Source: Cotesia glomerata
Lineage: Eukaryota; Arthropoda; Insecta; Hymenoptera; Braconidae
Direction: 5' to 3'
Assembly: GCF_020080835.1 (NCBI RefSeq)
Contig: NC_058161.1
Location: forward strand, 11,101,297-11,165,296
DNA length: 64,000 nt
In this document: one piece after another, positions 13,547 through 26,739 of the stretch
How the letters are laid out: every line of letters starts with the position of its first letter
Numbering within the stretch: position 1 is the stretch's first letter
Notes under the pieces: model-generated
Database searches by the model: none
What the model saw: only the letters and a program-made list of their open reading frames with translations
What the model was told of the DNA's origin: nothing
Position numbers and translations under genes: made by a program

Positions 13547-14713
13547 CCCGGGAAAAAATGAATTTACCTAATCATATATATTTATATATGATTATATATT
13601 GAATATATAGAATTATATATCATTATATCTAAATTTTTATGTAAAATATATATAATCATATATAGACTAATATATTGTATGTATATTTTATATAAGACTG
13701 TATATAATCAGATCTGAGTTATCTAGGTCTATATATGATTATATATAATCTATATATAATTAGATCTGATTAGACCTGAGTTACCTGGGGCTATATATGA
13801 TTATATATAAATCTATATATAATTAGATCTGATTAGACCAGAGTTATCTAGGGCTATATATGATTATATATAAGTCTATATATGATTATATCTGATCATA
13901 TCTAATTGATATTCCAGCTGTCAGGTTATAAAAAATGTCAAAAGAAAATTGCTATTTTTGCTTTTGATTTTAAATAAATATTTGTTAACTGTTAACAAAT
14001 ATTTATTAACATTTAATAAATCGTATTTAATAAATAATTTATTAACTGGTAATAAATATATATTAAATCCCATTATGTTAAGAAATCACTTATTAACAGT
14101 TAATAAAGCTCATTAAATATAAACAAATCATTCTATCAATATCAGTGTAACTATACGGAAATCATATATAATTATATATGAATCATATATAATTATATAT
14201 GAATCATATCTAATTATATATGAATCATATATAATTATATATGAATCATATCTAATTATATATGAATCATATCTAATTATATATGAATCATATATAATTA
14301 TATATGCATTTTGTGATTACTATAAAACATTCTCTGTTTTCATCTCAGAGTCTGCTACTCCAATGATTAATAATTTTTTAAACTATAGTTTTTTGTGGAT
14401 GAAATAATGGAACTGTATTAATTAATTTAACTTATAAAAATCGATTATGTATTCGATTTGCATTAGTTGTAGGTATTTCAAGCTTTACTCTTCCAGTAAG
14501 TCTCGTAGGTAAACAAGTGGCGTGTTAGTCTTTAAAGCGTCAGGTCCCCGGTTCGATCCCCGCTCACGGTGAATTTTTTTTATTTTTATAGAAATAATTA
14601 TATATAATTATATATGATTATATATGATCAGATCTGGCCAATTTTCAGGTCTAATTATATATAAGTGATTATATATAACTATATATAATTAGGCAAATTC
14701 ATTTTTTCCCGGG
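13547..14713. mobile_element. TA-flanked non-autonomous element with CCCGGG termini and ATATATGATT-type arms
   Basis: The left end reads CCCGGGAAAAAATGAATTT and the right end is its reverse complement, continuing to ~26 bp with one mismatch. TA flanks both ends (13545-13546 and 14714-14715), as for Tc1/mariner-type insertion. The arms (about 13560-13915, 14160-14310 and 14590-14700) are reiterations of self-complementary phrases such as TATATATAATTATATATGAA. The interior has a TTAATAAATATTT-rich block, then a core at about 14311-14385 ('ttttgtgattac...acattctct...tctactccaatgatta' type) shared with the element at 26740, and a tRNA-like block (14496-14573). No transposase is encoded. Confidence 0.75.
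14496..14580 (+). other. tRNA-like Pol III block inside the 13.5-kb element
   Basis: GGTTCGATCC at 14550-14559 is a textbook Pol III B box. An A-box-like phrase (TAGGTAAACAAGTGG) lies about 45 bp upstream, and a T run (about 14574-14581) follows at the place a Pol III terminator would sit. The acceptor stem does not pair, so this is not a functional tRNA gene. A homologous block occurs at 27795-27891 and an unrelated-looking but equivalent one at 59942-60018. Confidence 0.55.
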
Positions 14714-14715
14714 TA

Positions 14716-15930
14716 TGCATTTTAATGTTCCAAAAAGCTATTCCGACCACTTTCAAAGTAAAGTCAAAAAAAATTCATTGGAAAAATATAAAGAATTGTA
14801 TTTTTTTTTTTCATATTCTTTAAATCTTATATCTTATAGAAAAAGATGCAGATGGTAACCGATTTTATAAATATTTGTATTTTTTTATTTATATTTTTTA
14901 CCTTTTGTTTTTTTAAATTTTTTTATTTCTACTCATATATTCTAACACACAATATTTAATTAAATGTTTAAATATTTTTTTGTCAACTACAAATAAAAAT
15001 ATATCATTAAAAACATAAGAGAAAAAAATTTTTCGGATCAAGCCAGATATAACTATGAATGAATCTTCCTCATGTGCTTGAATATATGTTATGTGTGTTT
15101 TTATCTTATGATATCTTTAGAACGATTCAGCCGATTAAGATCAAGTTTCAGGCATTCAAAACGGCTTTTCGAAACTTAAATCTGATTAAATTTTTAAATA
15201 AAATTCGATTGGACGAGTAGTTTCGAAATAATTTCAAGAATAGACATAATATTTTAACCTCCCGCGAGGAAAATCGTATATTTTCAAAAATTTGGAAAGT
15301 TATATTTAGTTTTGTTTAACTGTGAGTGTAATTTTAATTTGATATGTGGCATTCAACAGAGCTCATAGCTAAACTTAGATTTTCCCAAAATGTCAACGTA
15401 GTCGGTTAAGTCAATTTTTTAATAGTTTCAAAAATATACTATATGAAAAAAATTTTGTTTTTTTAAAATAAGTTTGAAACTGTGAAATTGAATGGTTTTA
15501 AAATTTGATCAGTTCCAAATTTTCCGAAACTAAGCCTATTATCGCAAACTTAATTAAAATTACTGATGGAAAATCAGAGATTTATAAGAACGATTTGTAA
15601 TTATGAGTAAAAAAAAAAAAAAACAAAATTTTTTATAAAACAACATGAGCATCAACAATGCAAAGGCCAATAAAGATCTTTTTATTTTTGAATAATAATA
15701 AATCTAAACTTAAATAGTGAAGCTGTCAATAAAAAGTTAGTAGTTTTGTTTGATAGTCTCTACTTATTTCCATCATCTTCGAAGATATTTTTGGTCAACT
15801 CAGTGAAACCGATTAATGATCAAGAAGGGATAGTCGTCGAGCAAGCCTTAACAATATAGTTTGCATGAGTATTTACATGGTTAATAGATATCAGAAACGT
15901 CAAAAGTTCTGCCGCCGGCTCGTGGTCGGC
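14716..15930. other. Non-coding AT-rich stretch with decayed repeat
   Basis: No coding exon recognised. The part at about 15100-15600 contains phrases ('gaacgattcagccgatt', 'gtggcattcaac', 'aaatcagagatttataag') resembling degraded copies of the dispersed (AC)n-bearing repeat family. Confidence 0.4.
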
Positions 15931-15933
15931 TGA

Positions 15934-16155
15934 TTTATAAGCGTCTTCTTTTTGGGCGCCACTCTTGGCTTTTACCCAGCAAGCTACGGTGTATATATTG
16001 TATGGTCCATATCAAAAGGCATATGTTCTATGGTAAAATCCACAGAACGGCGGGCAAGCTTCTAATTAGAGGCTCGACCCTCTCTGTATTTCATGAAAGT
16101 CCGCAAAAATACACAAGAATAGCAGAAGACACGCATTACGCGCAAACTCATGCGA
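15934..16155 (+). promoter_or_regulatory. Possible promoter and 5' non-coding exon of the ITP gene
   Basis: A GC-richer island with TTTATAA at 15934-15940 is followed by about 215 bp ending in a good donor, GCGA|GTGAGTAA, at 16155/16156. Joined to the acceptor at 19512/19513 it would provide a non-coding first exon about 3.4 kb upstream of the ITP start exon. The TATA, spacing and donor are visible; the link to ITP is inference, and the 7.6-kb island is an alternative. Confidence 0.25.
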
Positions 16156-18177
16156 GTGAGTAATTTTATTCTTTTCTTTATTTTTTTCCTTTCTTTCTTT
16201 TATGTCGAGAGTCTGTGCGGCAACTCGTCTTCATGATTGAGTCATCCTTTAAAGAAAGGACCACCTGTTGAGAAGAATTGATCTATCTAGTGATAATAAT
16301 TCTTTTTTAAGCCTCAATCACTTTTTAAATTTATTTTATGACAATAACTTTTTATTTTTTTATCTCAATAACTAAACATTATTCAACAATGTATAATTTA
16401 ACAATTCATAAATCTGAACATAACGTTAAATAAACATATTTAGATCTACAGTAAATAAATAATTAAATTTAATTATTTTCTTTCATAATGATGAAAGTAA
16501 CATTAAAACAACTATAGAAATTTTAAGACATAACGATCACTACTAAAACTTATTAGAGAAAAAAAAAACAAATATAAAAGAAATATAACTAAAACTAAAG
16601 AAGCTTGTCTTTTGTGTAAAATAATTGTATTTTTGTAAAATTTAACAAAAATTTAATGATCGTGAGATCCCATGAAGCAAATTATCACCCGACAGCTAAT
16701 TATACGAACGGCTTTTGGTACTTAGAGAAAAAAAGTTTTACCTCTCCCCCACCCTCAAGTGCAGGAAAAAAATTCTAAGAATTTAGCAACTAAAAATAAA
16801 ATCCCACCCGAGAGCGGTGATTATATACTCAAAAAAAAAAGAGAAAAAAAAGTAGGGAATGAAAGGCACTCAAGAGTATGATAAAGAGAGGAAGAAGATA
16901 AAGAAGCAAGGAAGGCAATAAGCAAGAAAGAGAAAGACCGGTTAATGAAGTCGTCGGTTGAGAACGTTTACAGGTGGAAAGAAAGGAACTCGATACCTGC
17001 GTGTGGTCCATTCATAGTATGCCGACAACTTCGTAACCTTTCGTTATTCTTGTACACACACAAATTCAAACACACACGAATTCATAAACACACGCAAAAA
17101 CATACACATCTTACAGCAATCTTTAGAATTTCCCACTGATCCTGCAGAGTTCGAAGATGCTATTAAAAGTGTAATTTCGATCTCTTTAAAGTTTAGAAAT
17201 ACTATGTAGGTCTTTAAGATATTTTGTAACGATTATTTATAACTTCCTTCTCAGAGAATTATGAGATTTTTTAGAATTTTTACTTTAATTTTTCGGAACT
17301 TGAGATTTCATCAGAAATTAATATTTGAAAGTTCTAAAGTCCTTTCTGATCGTTTCCAAGATTAAAATGTGCGTGTAACAATTTTTACTATAAATTTGCC
17401 ACAGTAAAATATATTACTATTAATATATTAATATTTAAATAATAATCTATTTAATAATGTTTCAGATAAAAAAATTTTTTATTTAGATCGTTTGTTACAA
17501 TTTCCTATTTATTCTTATGGATTTAGAATTTCTTATCGACAGTAGACTTTTTTTTTCAATTTTATTTCGTCAAATAAAATTTTTTCTGGTAAATCTCTAT
17601 AGGTAGTCCATTATGCCCCGAGTATCACGTATCGAACTAACACTCAATTAATACACCAAAACCTATAATTAAATTATTTTTTATTTAATTTTTTAAAAAG
17701 AAACTGTCGACTGTCCTATCCTATATATACTTATTACTAACTGTGCATGAAACAGATACAATCATTCTAATAAAAAAACTGTAAAAGTTCTAATAAATGA
17801 ACTGTTTTTTAAAATTAAATAAGACTTTTTTCAGCTAAATAAATATGGTGCATTTGAATATAGTCTAATGAATAAATTGGAAGTTAAATTATAAAAAAAA
17901 AAAAGTTTATTTTTAGTATATTGAAATCTCTTTTACCCATTAAGCTTATATTTATACAAAATGTAAAAATACTCATAATTTGTTTTAGATAACATGAATT
18001 TCGTTTCAATCAATCTAATTGTTTCAAAATTATATAATCATATGAAATTTTCACACGCGGGTCATTGTACGCCGAATTGATCACTTTATGATATGAGATA
18101 GTAATGTTAAGAATATTTTCAATCTATGCGGGAAGAAACATTTTTTTTGAAAAATATGGACATTCTTGTGACAAAAG
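16156..18177. other. Non-coding stretch, possible ITP intron
   Basis: No coding exon recognised. The patch at about 16740-17100 is purine-rich and includes short ACAC-rich tracts, giving spurious frames on both strands. The remainder is AT-rich with no boundary I can place. Confidence 0.45.
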
Positions 18178-18444
18178 ATTAATTTGTTGGAAATTTTCAA
18201 AAATTTTATTTCTTAGCTAAAGAAATCAAAATTTTTCTCACAGTAACTTTCTTGTTGGAAAAAAGTTTATTTGATTCGGAAAAAAGCAATTTTAAATAGA
18301 CAAATTGAGAATTTTCATCCAAAATAGTTTTTTCTCAAATCGAGAAATCTTTTTTTCAACAAGAAAGTTACTGTACTTAAGTAAAATTTGTATTTCTTTG
18401 GCTAAAAAATAAAATTGTTTAAAATTTCCAACAAATTAATTTCT
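18178..18444. repeat. 267-bp foldback element
   Basis: The left arm begins TTAATTTGTTGGAAATTTTC and includes ACAGTAACTTTCTTGTTGGA; the right arm carries the reverse complements TCAACAAGAAAGTTACTGT and AAATTTCCAACAAATTAA. Arms are about 85-95 bp with several mismatches and small indels. There is no coding capacity, so it is MITE-like. The two TTAA tetramers at its outer edges could belong to the repeat or be a target duplication; this is undecided. Confidence 0.65.
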
Positions 18445-19106
18445 TCTCTCTTAATCGATCAAATCGTGGTATGCGGCATTCGAAAAGATTTCTCGAAATC
18501 CTTGTAATTAGAAATTTTACATTGCGAGAAGTTCCAGGGATGGCCTACAGAGTCAACTCTTTTTCAGATTTTTTTTGTTTTGTGAACAAATTAAAGAAAA
18601 TTCACTGTTTTTAGTCAGGTACTATCAGAGATGCAATGCTCGGTTAACAAATAAACTTCTCATCTAGAATTGAAACAATAACTTCTTTGTTTCTGAATAA
18701 GAAATAAATTGCATAAGAAAAGTTTCAAAAACGTTTCAGAATATGTGGAAGTACATTTCAGTTTAATAAAAGATTTTTCTACTATTTTGTATAAAAAAAC
18801 TAGTCTTTGAACCGAAAATAAAAAGTTGTTAAAAGAAATGGAATTTTTCTTCATTGAAAAAAATTGTTCTTGAATGAAAAATTTGATTGTATCAACAATA
18901 ATATACTTTTAATTGAAGAATGTAAATCTCTCAAGTCAAGATGACGAAATTCAAAGCTAGAAATTTTTTAAACAAGGCAACCGGTTGTTCTTAAAATTAA
19001 TTTTCTCGAATTAAGAACATTTCTTTTGGATCAAGAAAGTATTTAAATTTGCGTAGCAAATATCTAAAATACATGTAACTAAATTTTTCAGATAAATGTA
19101 AGTTAG
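18445..19106. other. Non-coding stretch with a repeat fragment
   Basis: About 18525-18570 carries an inverted, degraded piece of the 'GGCCATCCCTGCAACTTCCC' signature of the (AC)n-bearing repeat. The rest is AT-rich with no coding signal. Confidence 0.45.
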
Positions 19107-19480
19107 GATAGGCCGAGAAGCACCGCTGTCCATCTTACAGCAACAAAGAAAGTTTATTTCTAATGTATATATAACTCAAATTTGTGATAAATACAGCAAA
19201 TTAATAGCAAATATAAAATTTTTAATGTTATGCTACTAAATACTCCTACAACATCCCCAGACGTGCTAACAGAGCACTAGGGAGGGGTAGATAAGATAGG
19301 CCGAGAAGCACGCTGTCCATCTTACAGCAACATAGAAAGTTTATTTCTAATGTATATATAACTCAAATTTGTGATAAATACAACAAATTAATATCAAGTA
19401 TAAAATTTTTAATGTTATGCTACTAAATACTCCTACAACATCCCCAGACGTGCTAACAGAGCACTGGGGAGGGGTCACAA
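19107..19480 (+). repeat. 188-bp tandem duplication just upstream of the ITP start exon
   Basis: GATAGGCCGAGAAGCAC opens both copies (19107 and 19295) and GACGTGCTAACAGAGCACT...GGGAGGGGT closes both; the copies differ at only a handful of positions, so the duplication is recent. A sequence resembling the real acceptor and first coding bases, TTTTCAGATAAATGTAAGTT, lies just before the first copy (about 19085-19104). The true acceptor is TTTTTCAGATAATGCAAGTT (19505-19524). The duplicated unit may therefore have included the splice acceptor. Confidence 0.8.
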
Positions 19481-19515
19481 ATTTAAAAATAGATTTTGTT
19501 TTAATTTTTCAGATA

Positions 19516-20686
19516 ATGCAAGTTCATCACCAACGACAACCCTCATCATTATCTACTACTAACTTATCTGTGAAGCTAGCAACATCTATTCCAAGTGCAC
19601 GAAATCAGCATACTTGTCAACCAGTGAATCTTCTATCAACATCTATAACGACAATGTCAGGAAGGATAGTCAATTTTTCTTCACCACTATACATCAATAG
19701 AAACTTCGTCTCTTCATCAGTGCTTTTATCTATTATTGCTTGGTCTGTCACAATACTATTGATATCGTCTTGCCTTGATGTTGCTGACGCTGGTTTAGTC
19801 ATGGGTCATTCACTTGGCAAACGGTCCTATTTCGATTTAGGCTGCAAGGGTGTATATGACAAAAGTATCTTCGCACGACTTGATCGTGTTTGTGAAGATT
19901 GCTTTAATCTGTTCCGAGAACCTCAACTTCACACTCTATGCAGGTGATAATTTTTTTTTTATTCATATAAATTTAATTTCTATGATCACAAATGGGTCAC
20001 ATGATCGGATTTAATTGTCCACTAAAAATGAGATAAACCAGGCTCCTGTAAATATCGATGGCTACTGATTAAAAATATATACATACAACTTTCAGTACGT
20101 AACAGATGGAGTAGTAGTTATGCATATCTGAATATATTTTTATACATATATGTATCCGCAAATCCCATCATAGACTTTGGTTTCAATGCCTCCAATCGAA
20201 CAGCTGCTGCGCTTTAGCACACGTATAGAAACGGAATAAGATTTCTTTTCTATTTATAGCTAATACCTTACACCACGTCAACTTGCACTGATATATTGGT
20301 TTTTATCTACGTACAGAGAAAAAGTTTTTTCAAAAACTTCTTATAAACAATAAATGTTATTGCACAATATCTCTTTTTTTTTTTTTTGTTTTTAATAGTT
20401 ATATAGATCACACTGTCTTCTGAAGATTCGCTATTTTCAAATATAATATTTCAATTGAATAAGTTATAGACTAATTAAAGCTTACCCCAATATTCTAAAT
20501 GAAAACAATAAGTAGACTATGATAAACTTTTATTGGAGAGTTGCGTTATAAATAAACCTTTGCAGAAAGGACTGCTTCACGACATACTACTTCAAAGGAT
20601 GTGTGGAAACATTATTGATGCAAGATGAGATTGAACAATTTAAAAATGCAATCAAACAACTCCATGGAGCTGATCCTGGGGTTTAG
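19516..20686 (+). CDS. ITP: ITP-like isoform (ITP-L) with alternative third exon (exons 19516-19943 + 20566-20686)
   Basis: Same first coding exon as ITP, spliced to acceptor ACCTTTGCAG|AAAGGACTGC at 20566, in the same phase. The alternative exon supplies RKDCFTTYYFKGCVETLL...QLHGADPGV and a TAG stop at 20684-20686, giving a 182-aa precursor and a 79-residue mature peptide. It keeps the cysteines at 43 and 52 but has no GK/GR amidation signal, which is typical of ITP-L forms, generally thought not to be hindgut agonists. GTAGTT follows the stop directly and could act as a donor into the 21243 exon, leaving that exon as 3' untranslated sequence, as in the known insect ITP cassette arrangement. 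Joining and reading frame are seen directly; relative use of the isoforms is not. Confidence 0.9.
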
Positions 20687-21354
20687 GTAGTTTTTTTATT
20701 TATCTCAATTTCATTTTTATTTATAAATTTGGATATTAATTTTTTTATTATTTTTATTTTAATAACATAATATTTACGCCAATTATAAAATAAACTAATA
20801 AATATTATTTTTATCTCATGCTTGAAGCGATGAATTGAATTATAAAAGCTTACTAAAGATTTAAAGCTATGATTGAATGTTGGGCAATTTTTCACTACTT
20901 GAGGAAAATGAATAAATGAAAATTTAATTTTCAACTAACACATTCCGACATCTACGCTGTATATCTTTCTTTGGTATATTAATTAATCAAATAACTAATC
21001 AATTAAGATTTACTAATACTACTACCATCGAATGTGATATAGCATAATTAACGATTCTGCATGACAGTAATTTTACATCCAATAAATCTAGATCTTAAAT
21101 ACATATATTTTCCATACTCTTTTCGCATGTTAATAATAATATACTATAAAATATTAATTTAACTAAAACAATATTTAGTTTCTATTAAATTGAATGAATA
21201 TAATTTGATTAATACATTATTTTTTTTTTTTTTTCTAAACAGGCAAGATTGCTTCAGGACTAATTACTTTAAGAGTTGTACTCAAGTTCTAACTCTTGAG
21301 GATGAAGAGGAAAAATTCCAGGAAATGATAGAATACCTCGGTCGCAAAAAGTAA
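19516..21354 (+). CDS. ITP: Ion transport peptide precursor, amidated ITP isoform (exons 19516-19943 + 21243-21354)
   Basis: A neuropeptide of the CHH/ITP family that stimulates chloride transport and water reabsorption in the insect hindgut and acts as a circulating hormone. The first coding exon follows acceptor TTTTTCAG|ATAATG and ends at CTATGCAG|GTGATA in phase 2. It joins acceptor TTTTCTAAACAG|GCAAGATTGC, skipping the cassette exon. The precursor is 179 aa: a long N-terminal leader, a hydrophobic signal segment (about 65-86), the KR cleavage site (102-103), and a mature 72-residue peptide starting SYFDLGCKGVYDKS. The six family cysteines sit at mature positions 7, 23, 26, 39, 43 and 52. 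The end ...IEYLGRKK gives C-terminal amidation after Leu72, the usual ITP length. The start MQVHHQRQ is preferred because locust ITP begins with a similar HHQ-rich leader; Met47 is the alternative. The 5' non-coding exon is not certain. Confidence 0.93.
19944..20565 (+). other. ITP intron upstream of the alternative exon
   Basis: Starts GTGATAA and ends ...AACCTTTGCAG. AT-rich, with no exon of its own recognised. Confidence 0.8.
20687..21242 (+). other. ITP intron between the two alternative 3' coding exons
   Basis: Begins GTAGTTTT immediately after the ITP-L stop codon and ends with a T-rich tract and CTAAACAG. It becomes part of a longer intron (19944-21242) when ITP is made by skipping the cassette exon. 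No other exon seen. Confidence 0.75.
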
Positions 21355-22830
<1,476 letters not shown>

Positions 22831-23703
22831 CGTTGCATTACTATTATTTGAAAAAGAGAATAGTAATCGAGTATTTGTTTTAGTATTTATTTATTTCACA
22901 ACTTTACTTCTAAGCAGTTTATGGAGCAGTACTATGATTAATAAATAAAAGAATCATAAATGGTCGCGAGCGATCAAATACATTCCAAAACCAGTATTCA
23001 ATTTTTTACAACTTACATTTTTAATTCATATATTATTTACTAGTCTCGAAATTACTGGTATATAACTTTCAATGATTTTTAAATATAACAAAAATTTAAT
23101 CCTAAAATAATTATTTTCATGATTATTATTCAAAATATAAATCATATAAAGTTGCTTCAAAGTATATTTAGTCAGCCTTTCACAATTACTAATCGTAAAA
23201 ATCAGATACAATCATTAATAAGTTATAAAACTGAACCTATATTTTGATAAATATTTTTATAACTGATATGAATGATAATAATGTCGATTCTCGCTGACCA
23301 TAAAATGGAAGTATCGATCTGACATTTGAATATTTAAATAGACTTCAGATTGTATTATTTTTCAGTTTGCTGTACGTTTACGAATGAATGAGAATGAAAA
23401 GAATGAAGAGACGTGTAAGGAACAAAAAAAAAATTATTTACTTATTTTTGCAACCAAACTATATTGTACATTTTTATCTCGTGTATTAGTATTTATTTTT
23501 TAAAATTATTATTCATATTTAAAATATGTCTTTTTATAAATAAATTTAGAAATATGTTGTAAGATTGAAGAAATTGTGCAAAATAAAATATCAATTTTAA
23601 AAAAATCGTCAAATACGAGTTGATACAATTACAAAGTGGTAAATGTCATTTATAAATTCTTACTTGAATTTTTATTTCCCTATTTGTAAAGTAAATTATT
23701 ACG
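22831..23703. other. Non-coding AT-rich stretch
   Basis: Nothing recognisable. An AATAAATAAAA at about 22940 could serve as a polyadenylation signal for a very long ITP 3' end, but nothing supports that directly. Confidence 0.45.
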
Positions 23704-24584
23704 GGTGTGATACATACCTACAAAAAATTTGTTTACATTTTTAAAACTCACAAAATGTATCTCTATATCAATCAACCTAATACGTTTTTTTTACACAGAA
23801 AAATCTCTACACAAGGTTAATTTTATACTGCGGCATCACTACACACATAAAAATAATAAACAGGATATCTATGCATACAAATACTTTTCAAATTTTAAAT
23901 CTCTACACAGTTTACCTCTACACAGCGATAATTTCAAATTGTAAACGCTCGACATTCAGTTTAAGAAAAAAAAAAGTAATCGATTATTTTGGTTTTGAAT
24001 CTTGTTATAAGATCAAAATGTGAAAAGCACAAAATAATAAATCATTATCATTACTATATTCAATTAAATAAAATTAATTATTTCAATGTCACCGAAATAA
24101 TTAATTCGAGAGATAATTTCTCAAAAATGCTACTTTTAGAAATTAAAAAATACTTTTATGCAATTGTTTCAAATATTAAAATTTATTTGTTATATCAAAC
24201 TAAGGAAAAATTTTATAATTTTCAAACGAATCTGCTTTTTTATTTTTCTTCAATAAAAAAAAAAATGAACAATTTAATCCGAGGACTTTTTTTAATTAAT
24301 GTATCAATATTAATACTAACATATGTGCATATTCATTTTTTTTTAAATCGAATGTCGAGTGCTTATGATTTGAAATTAGCGCTATGTAGAGATTTTAAAT
24401 TTGAGAAATATTTGTATGCATAGATATTCTGTTTATAAATTTTGACGTGTGCAGTGATGCCGCGGTATAGAATTAATCTGGTGTAGAGATTTTCCTGTGT
24501 AAAAAAAAAACGTATTAGCTTAAATCATATAGAGATACATTTTCGAGTTTTCAAAATTTAGACAAATTCTGTGTAGGCATGCAC
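23704..24584. repeat. 0.88-kb foldback element with about 130-bp inverted arms
   Basis: The left arm (about 23704-23850) contains CACAAAATGTATCTCTATAT, a long T tract, ACACAGAAAAATCTCTACAC and CTGCGGCATCACT. The right arm (about 24440-24584) carries their reverse complements: AGTGATGCCGCGG, GTGTAGAGATTTTCCTGTGT and ATATAGAGATACATTTT. The tips are CATACCTACA / TGTAGGCATG. Phrases such as TCTACACA recur inside. Two 71- and 144-codon frames inside are low-complexity and not genes. Confidence 0.75.
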
Positions 24585-26379
24585 CAGACCCAATTATTAC
24601 AACTATAATTGTATATTTTGTTAAATAACAAAGTAAAAATTTAATTTTTCTATGAATAAAAACTTATTTAATATCTACCATCATATTGTTTGACGGTGAA
24701 CAATAATTTTATTTTTCTTTATTCAGTAGATCCACATCTATTTGTATCATTCGTAAATTATCAACATATAATTTTTATGAATTACTGTACTTAATCAATA
24801 TTAATATTATTATAAATGAAACATTTTATGTTCTAGAGTCAAACGAATATTTTTTTCTTCATTCATTTTTTTTTGTAGTAATAAAAATTTTTCAAAAAAA
24901 ATGAATTTAGTTATTTTAGCTTGATATTCAAACAAGTGAATAAAATTTCGAGCTTAAGAATTTATATATAATATACAAGAATAATGCATAGTAGCGTGCA
25001 GATCAAAAATAACATCAATAATAATTATACTGAAATATGGAAGAATTATAGCATTTATAAAATGCTCTTGTTTATATTACATTTGTAAAAAAAATTTGGA
25101 AATAAATTCAACTTCAGAGAAATGTATACAGCACTTGATCCATGAATTAATTAATGTACATTTTTCAATTCCAACTTCCCTTTATTAACAAAAAAAGGTG
25201 ATTATTTACAAGAAACAGTATATGGACAACTCTACATTTGTTTCCACCCTCGATTTAGTCGAGTAACGCCAAAAAACTTAGTTTAAATAATTGAAAAATG
25301 ACGCATAAATCAAACGTTTTTAATGATGCAATTTGCTATATTTTTGATCGAACTATAAAATTTGTATTTACGGGCTTATGTCTAATGGCTACTAATTTCA
25401 CGTTCATATTAGGGTTATTTCAAGTTAAGAGGTATTTTTCATATCTACGTAAAAATCAATTCGAAATAATGTCATTGTAATCTAAAAAATAAAATAATGT
25501 GATATTTTTTTTTCATAAAAAATTTTTACGTCTGCGTTTGTTCCTCATAATTTGAGTTTCTTTTGCTGACTTTTTATATTTCTTAAAAAATAACGTTTAT
25601 TAACTTTGTGAGAGGAAGACATGAACTGAAACACAACTTATTAAATATAAATTTAAAACAGCAAGTATTTTATGATCTAACCACATAGTAATTTTATAAT
25701 TTTTCGTCTAAAATCTTTATTTTATCGGTATATTTACTGTTATCCGTGAATAGATTCAATATTCCTTTGCTAACTATGTACGATAAATGATGTTATGATT
25801 ATTTCTGTTTTCCAACCATAAAGTATGTCTGGCATATCTTCCCTTGCTCGGAAGATCGCCCAGGGAAAAATTTGCTGTCCAAGAAAGAGGATATAAAAAT
25901 GTCAGATCTCAGTATTTTGATGATAAATACACGAATAGTCATTACATGATTGATTATTTTAATTCGTACTATTTGACGAGATGAAAAGCACATATTTCTG
26001 TACTTTATCCAAAAATTGGTCACACTCACTTTCAGCGATTAACACCCATTCACAGCCAATATTTGACAATTTAGCGGCTAGCGTTATTAATTTATATTTC
26101 TCATTAGTTTATCGGTTACCCGACACCGTAATAAAAGTAGGTTTAAAGTATTGGCAACAATATTACAAGAGTTATGTCGTAATCTGATAAATTTTGCGTG
26201 AAATTACCACGAGGATGGGCGCGAAAAAGAAGCCAAAAACGAGTCAGTTGTAAGATAACCTGAAACTCAAAATTTGTAACTGGAAAAAAATCAATAAGCA
26301 ATGACGATTTTTTGCTGGTCGAGCTTTTATACAGAATAATAGAATATAGGGAAACGAAATTATTGGAACTTTCCCAATG
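24585..26379. other. Non-coding stretch
   Basis: AT-rich to about 25.8 kb, then slightly less AT-rich to 26.35 kb. Short frames on both strands at 25.8-26.4 kb lack homology I recognise, splice signals or good starts. Confidence 0.45.
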
Positions 26380-26620
26380 CATATAATGGAATAGCCCTCA
26401 TAATATTATATAAAAACCATTTCTATACTATTATAGGAATAATTCCCATATGATAACATAAGAATAATTCTTATAAAAATATAGAACCAACTCACCTACC
26501 GCTATGGGAATCATTACCACTGTATTATGGAAACTATTATATTAGTATAGAAATAATTCCTATATATTATGGGAACTATTCCAATAATAATACATGGGAA
26601 TCATTCCCATACTATCACAA
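26380..26620. repeat. Left arm of GGGAATNATTCCCATA-type reiterations
   Basis: Variants of the self-complementary phrase ATGGGAATNATTCCCATA and of CTATACTATTATAGG recur about every 20-30 bp. The same type of array occurs at 35430-35645. The pair brackets all the nested insertions between, so they are best read as the two arms of one old element into which the 26.74-kb and 28.2-kb elements later jumped. Confidence 0.55.
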
Positions 26621-26739
26621 TTATATTTATTTATAAAATGGTAAAGAAATTACTCTCATGACATGAAGAGATTTTATTTAAGCATCTTAAGCAGTAAATT
26701 TCTTTTTAAAAGACTAAATTAAACTTATCATAGTGTCAA

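Noticed and set aside
14496..14573. tRNA gene
   Set aside because: The B box is good but the acceptor and anticodon stems do not pair and it sits inside a repeat; called tRNA-like.
23989..24423. 144-codon + frame
   Set aside because: Low-complexity Ile/Asn/Tyr/Lys composition, lies inside a foldback element, and has no recognisable motif or splice context.
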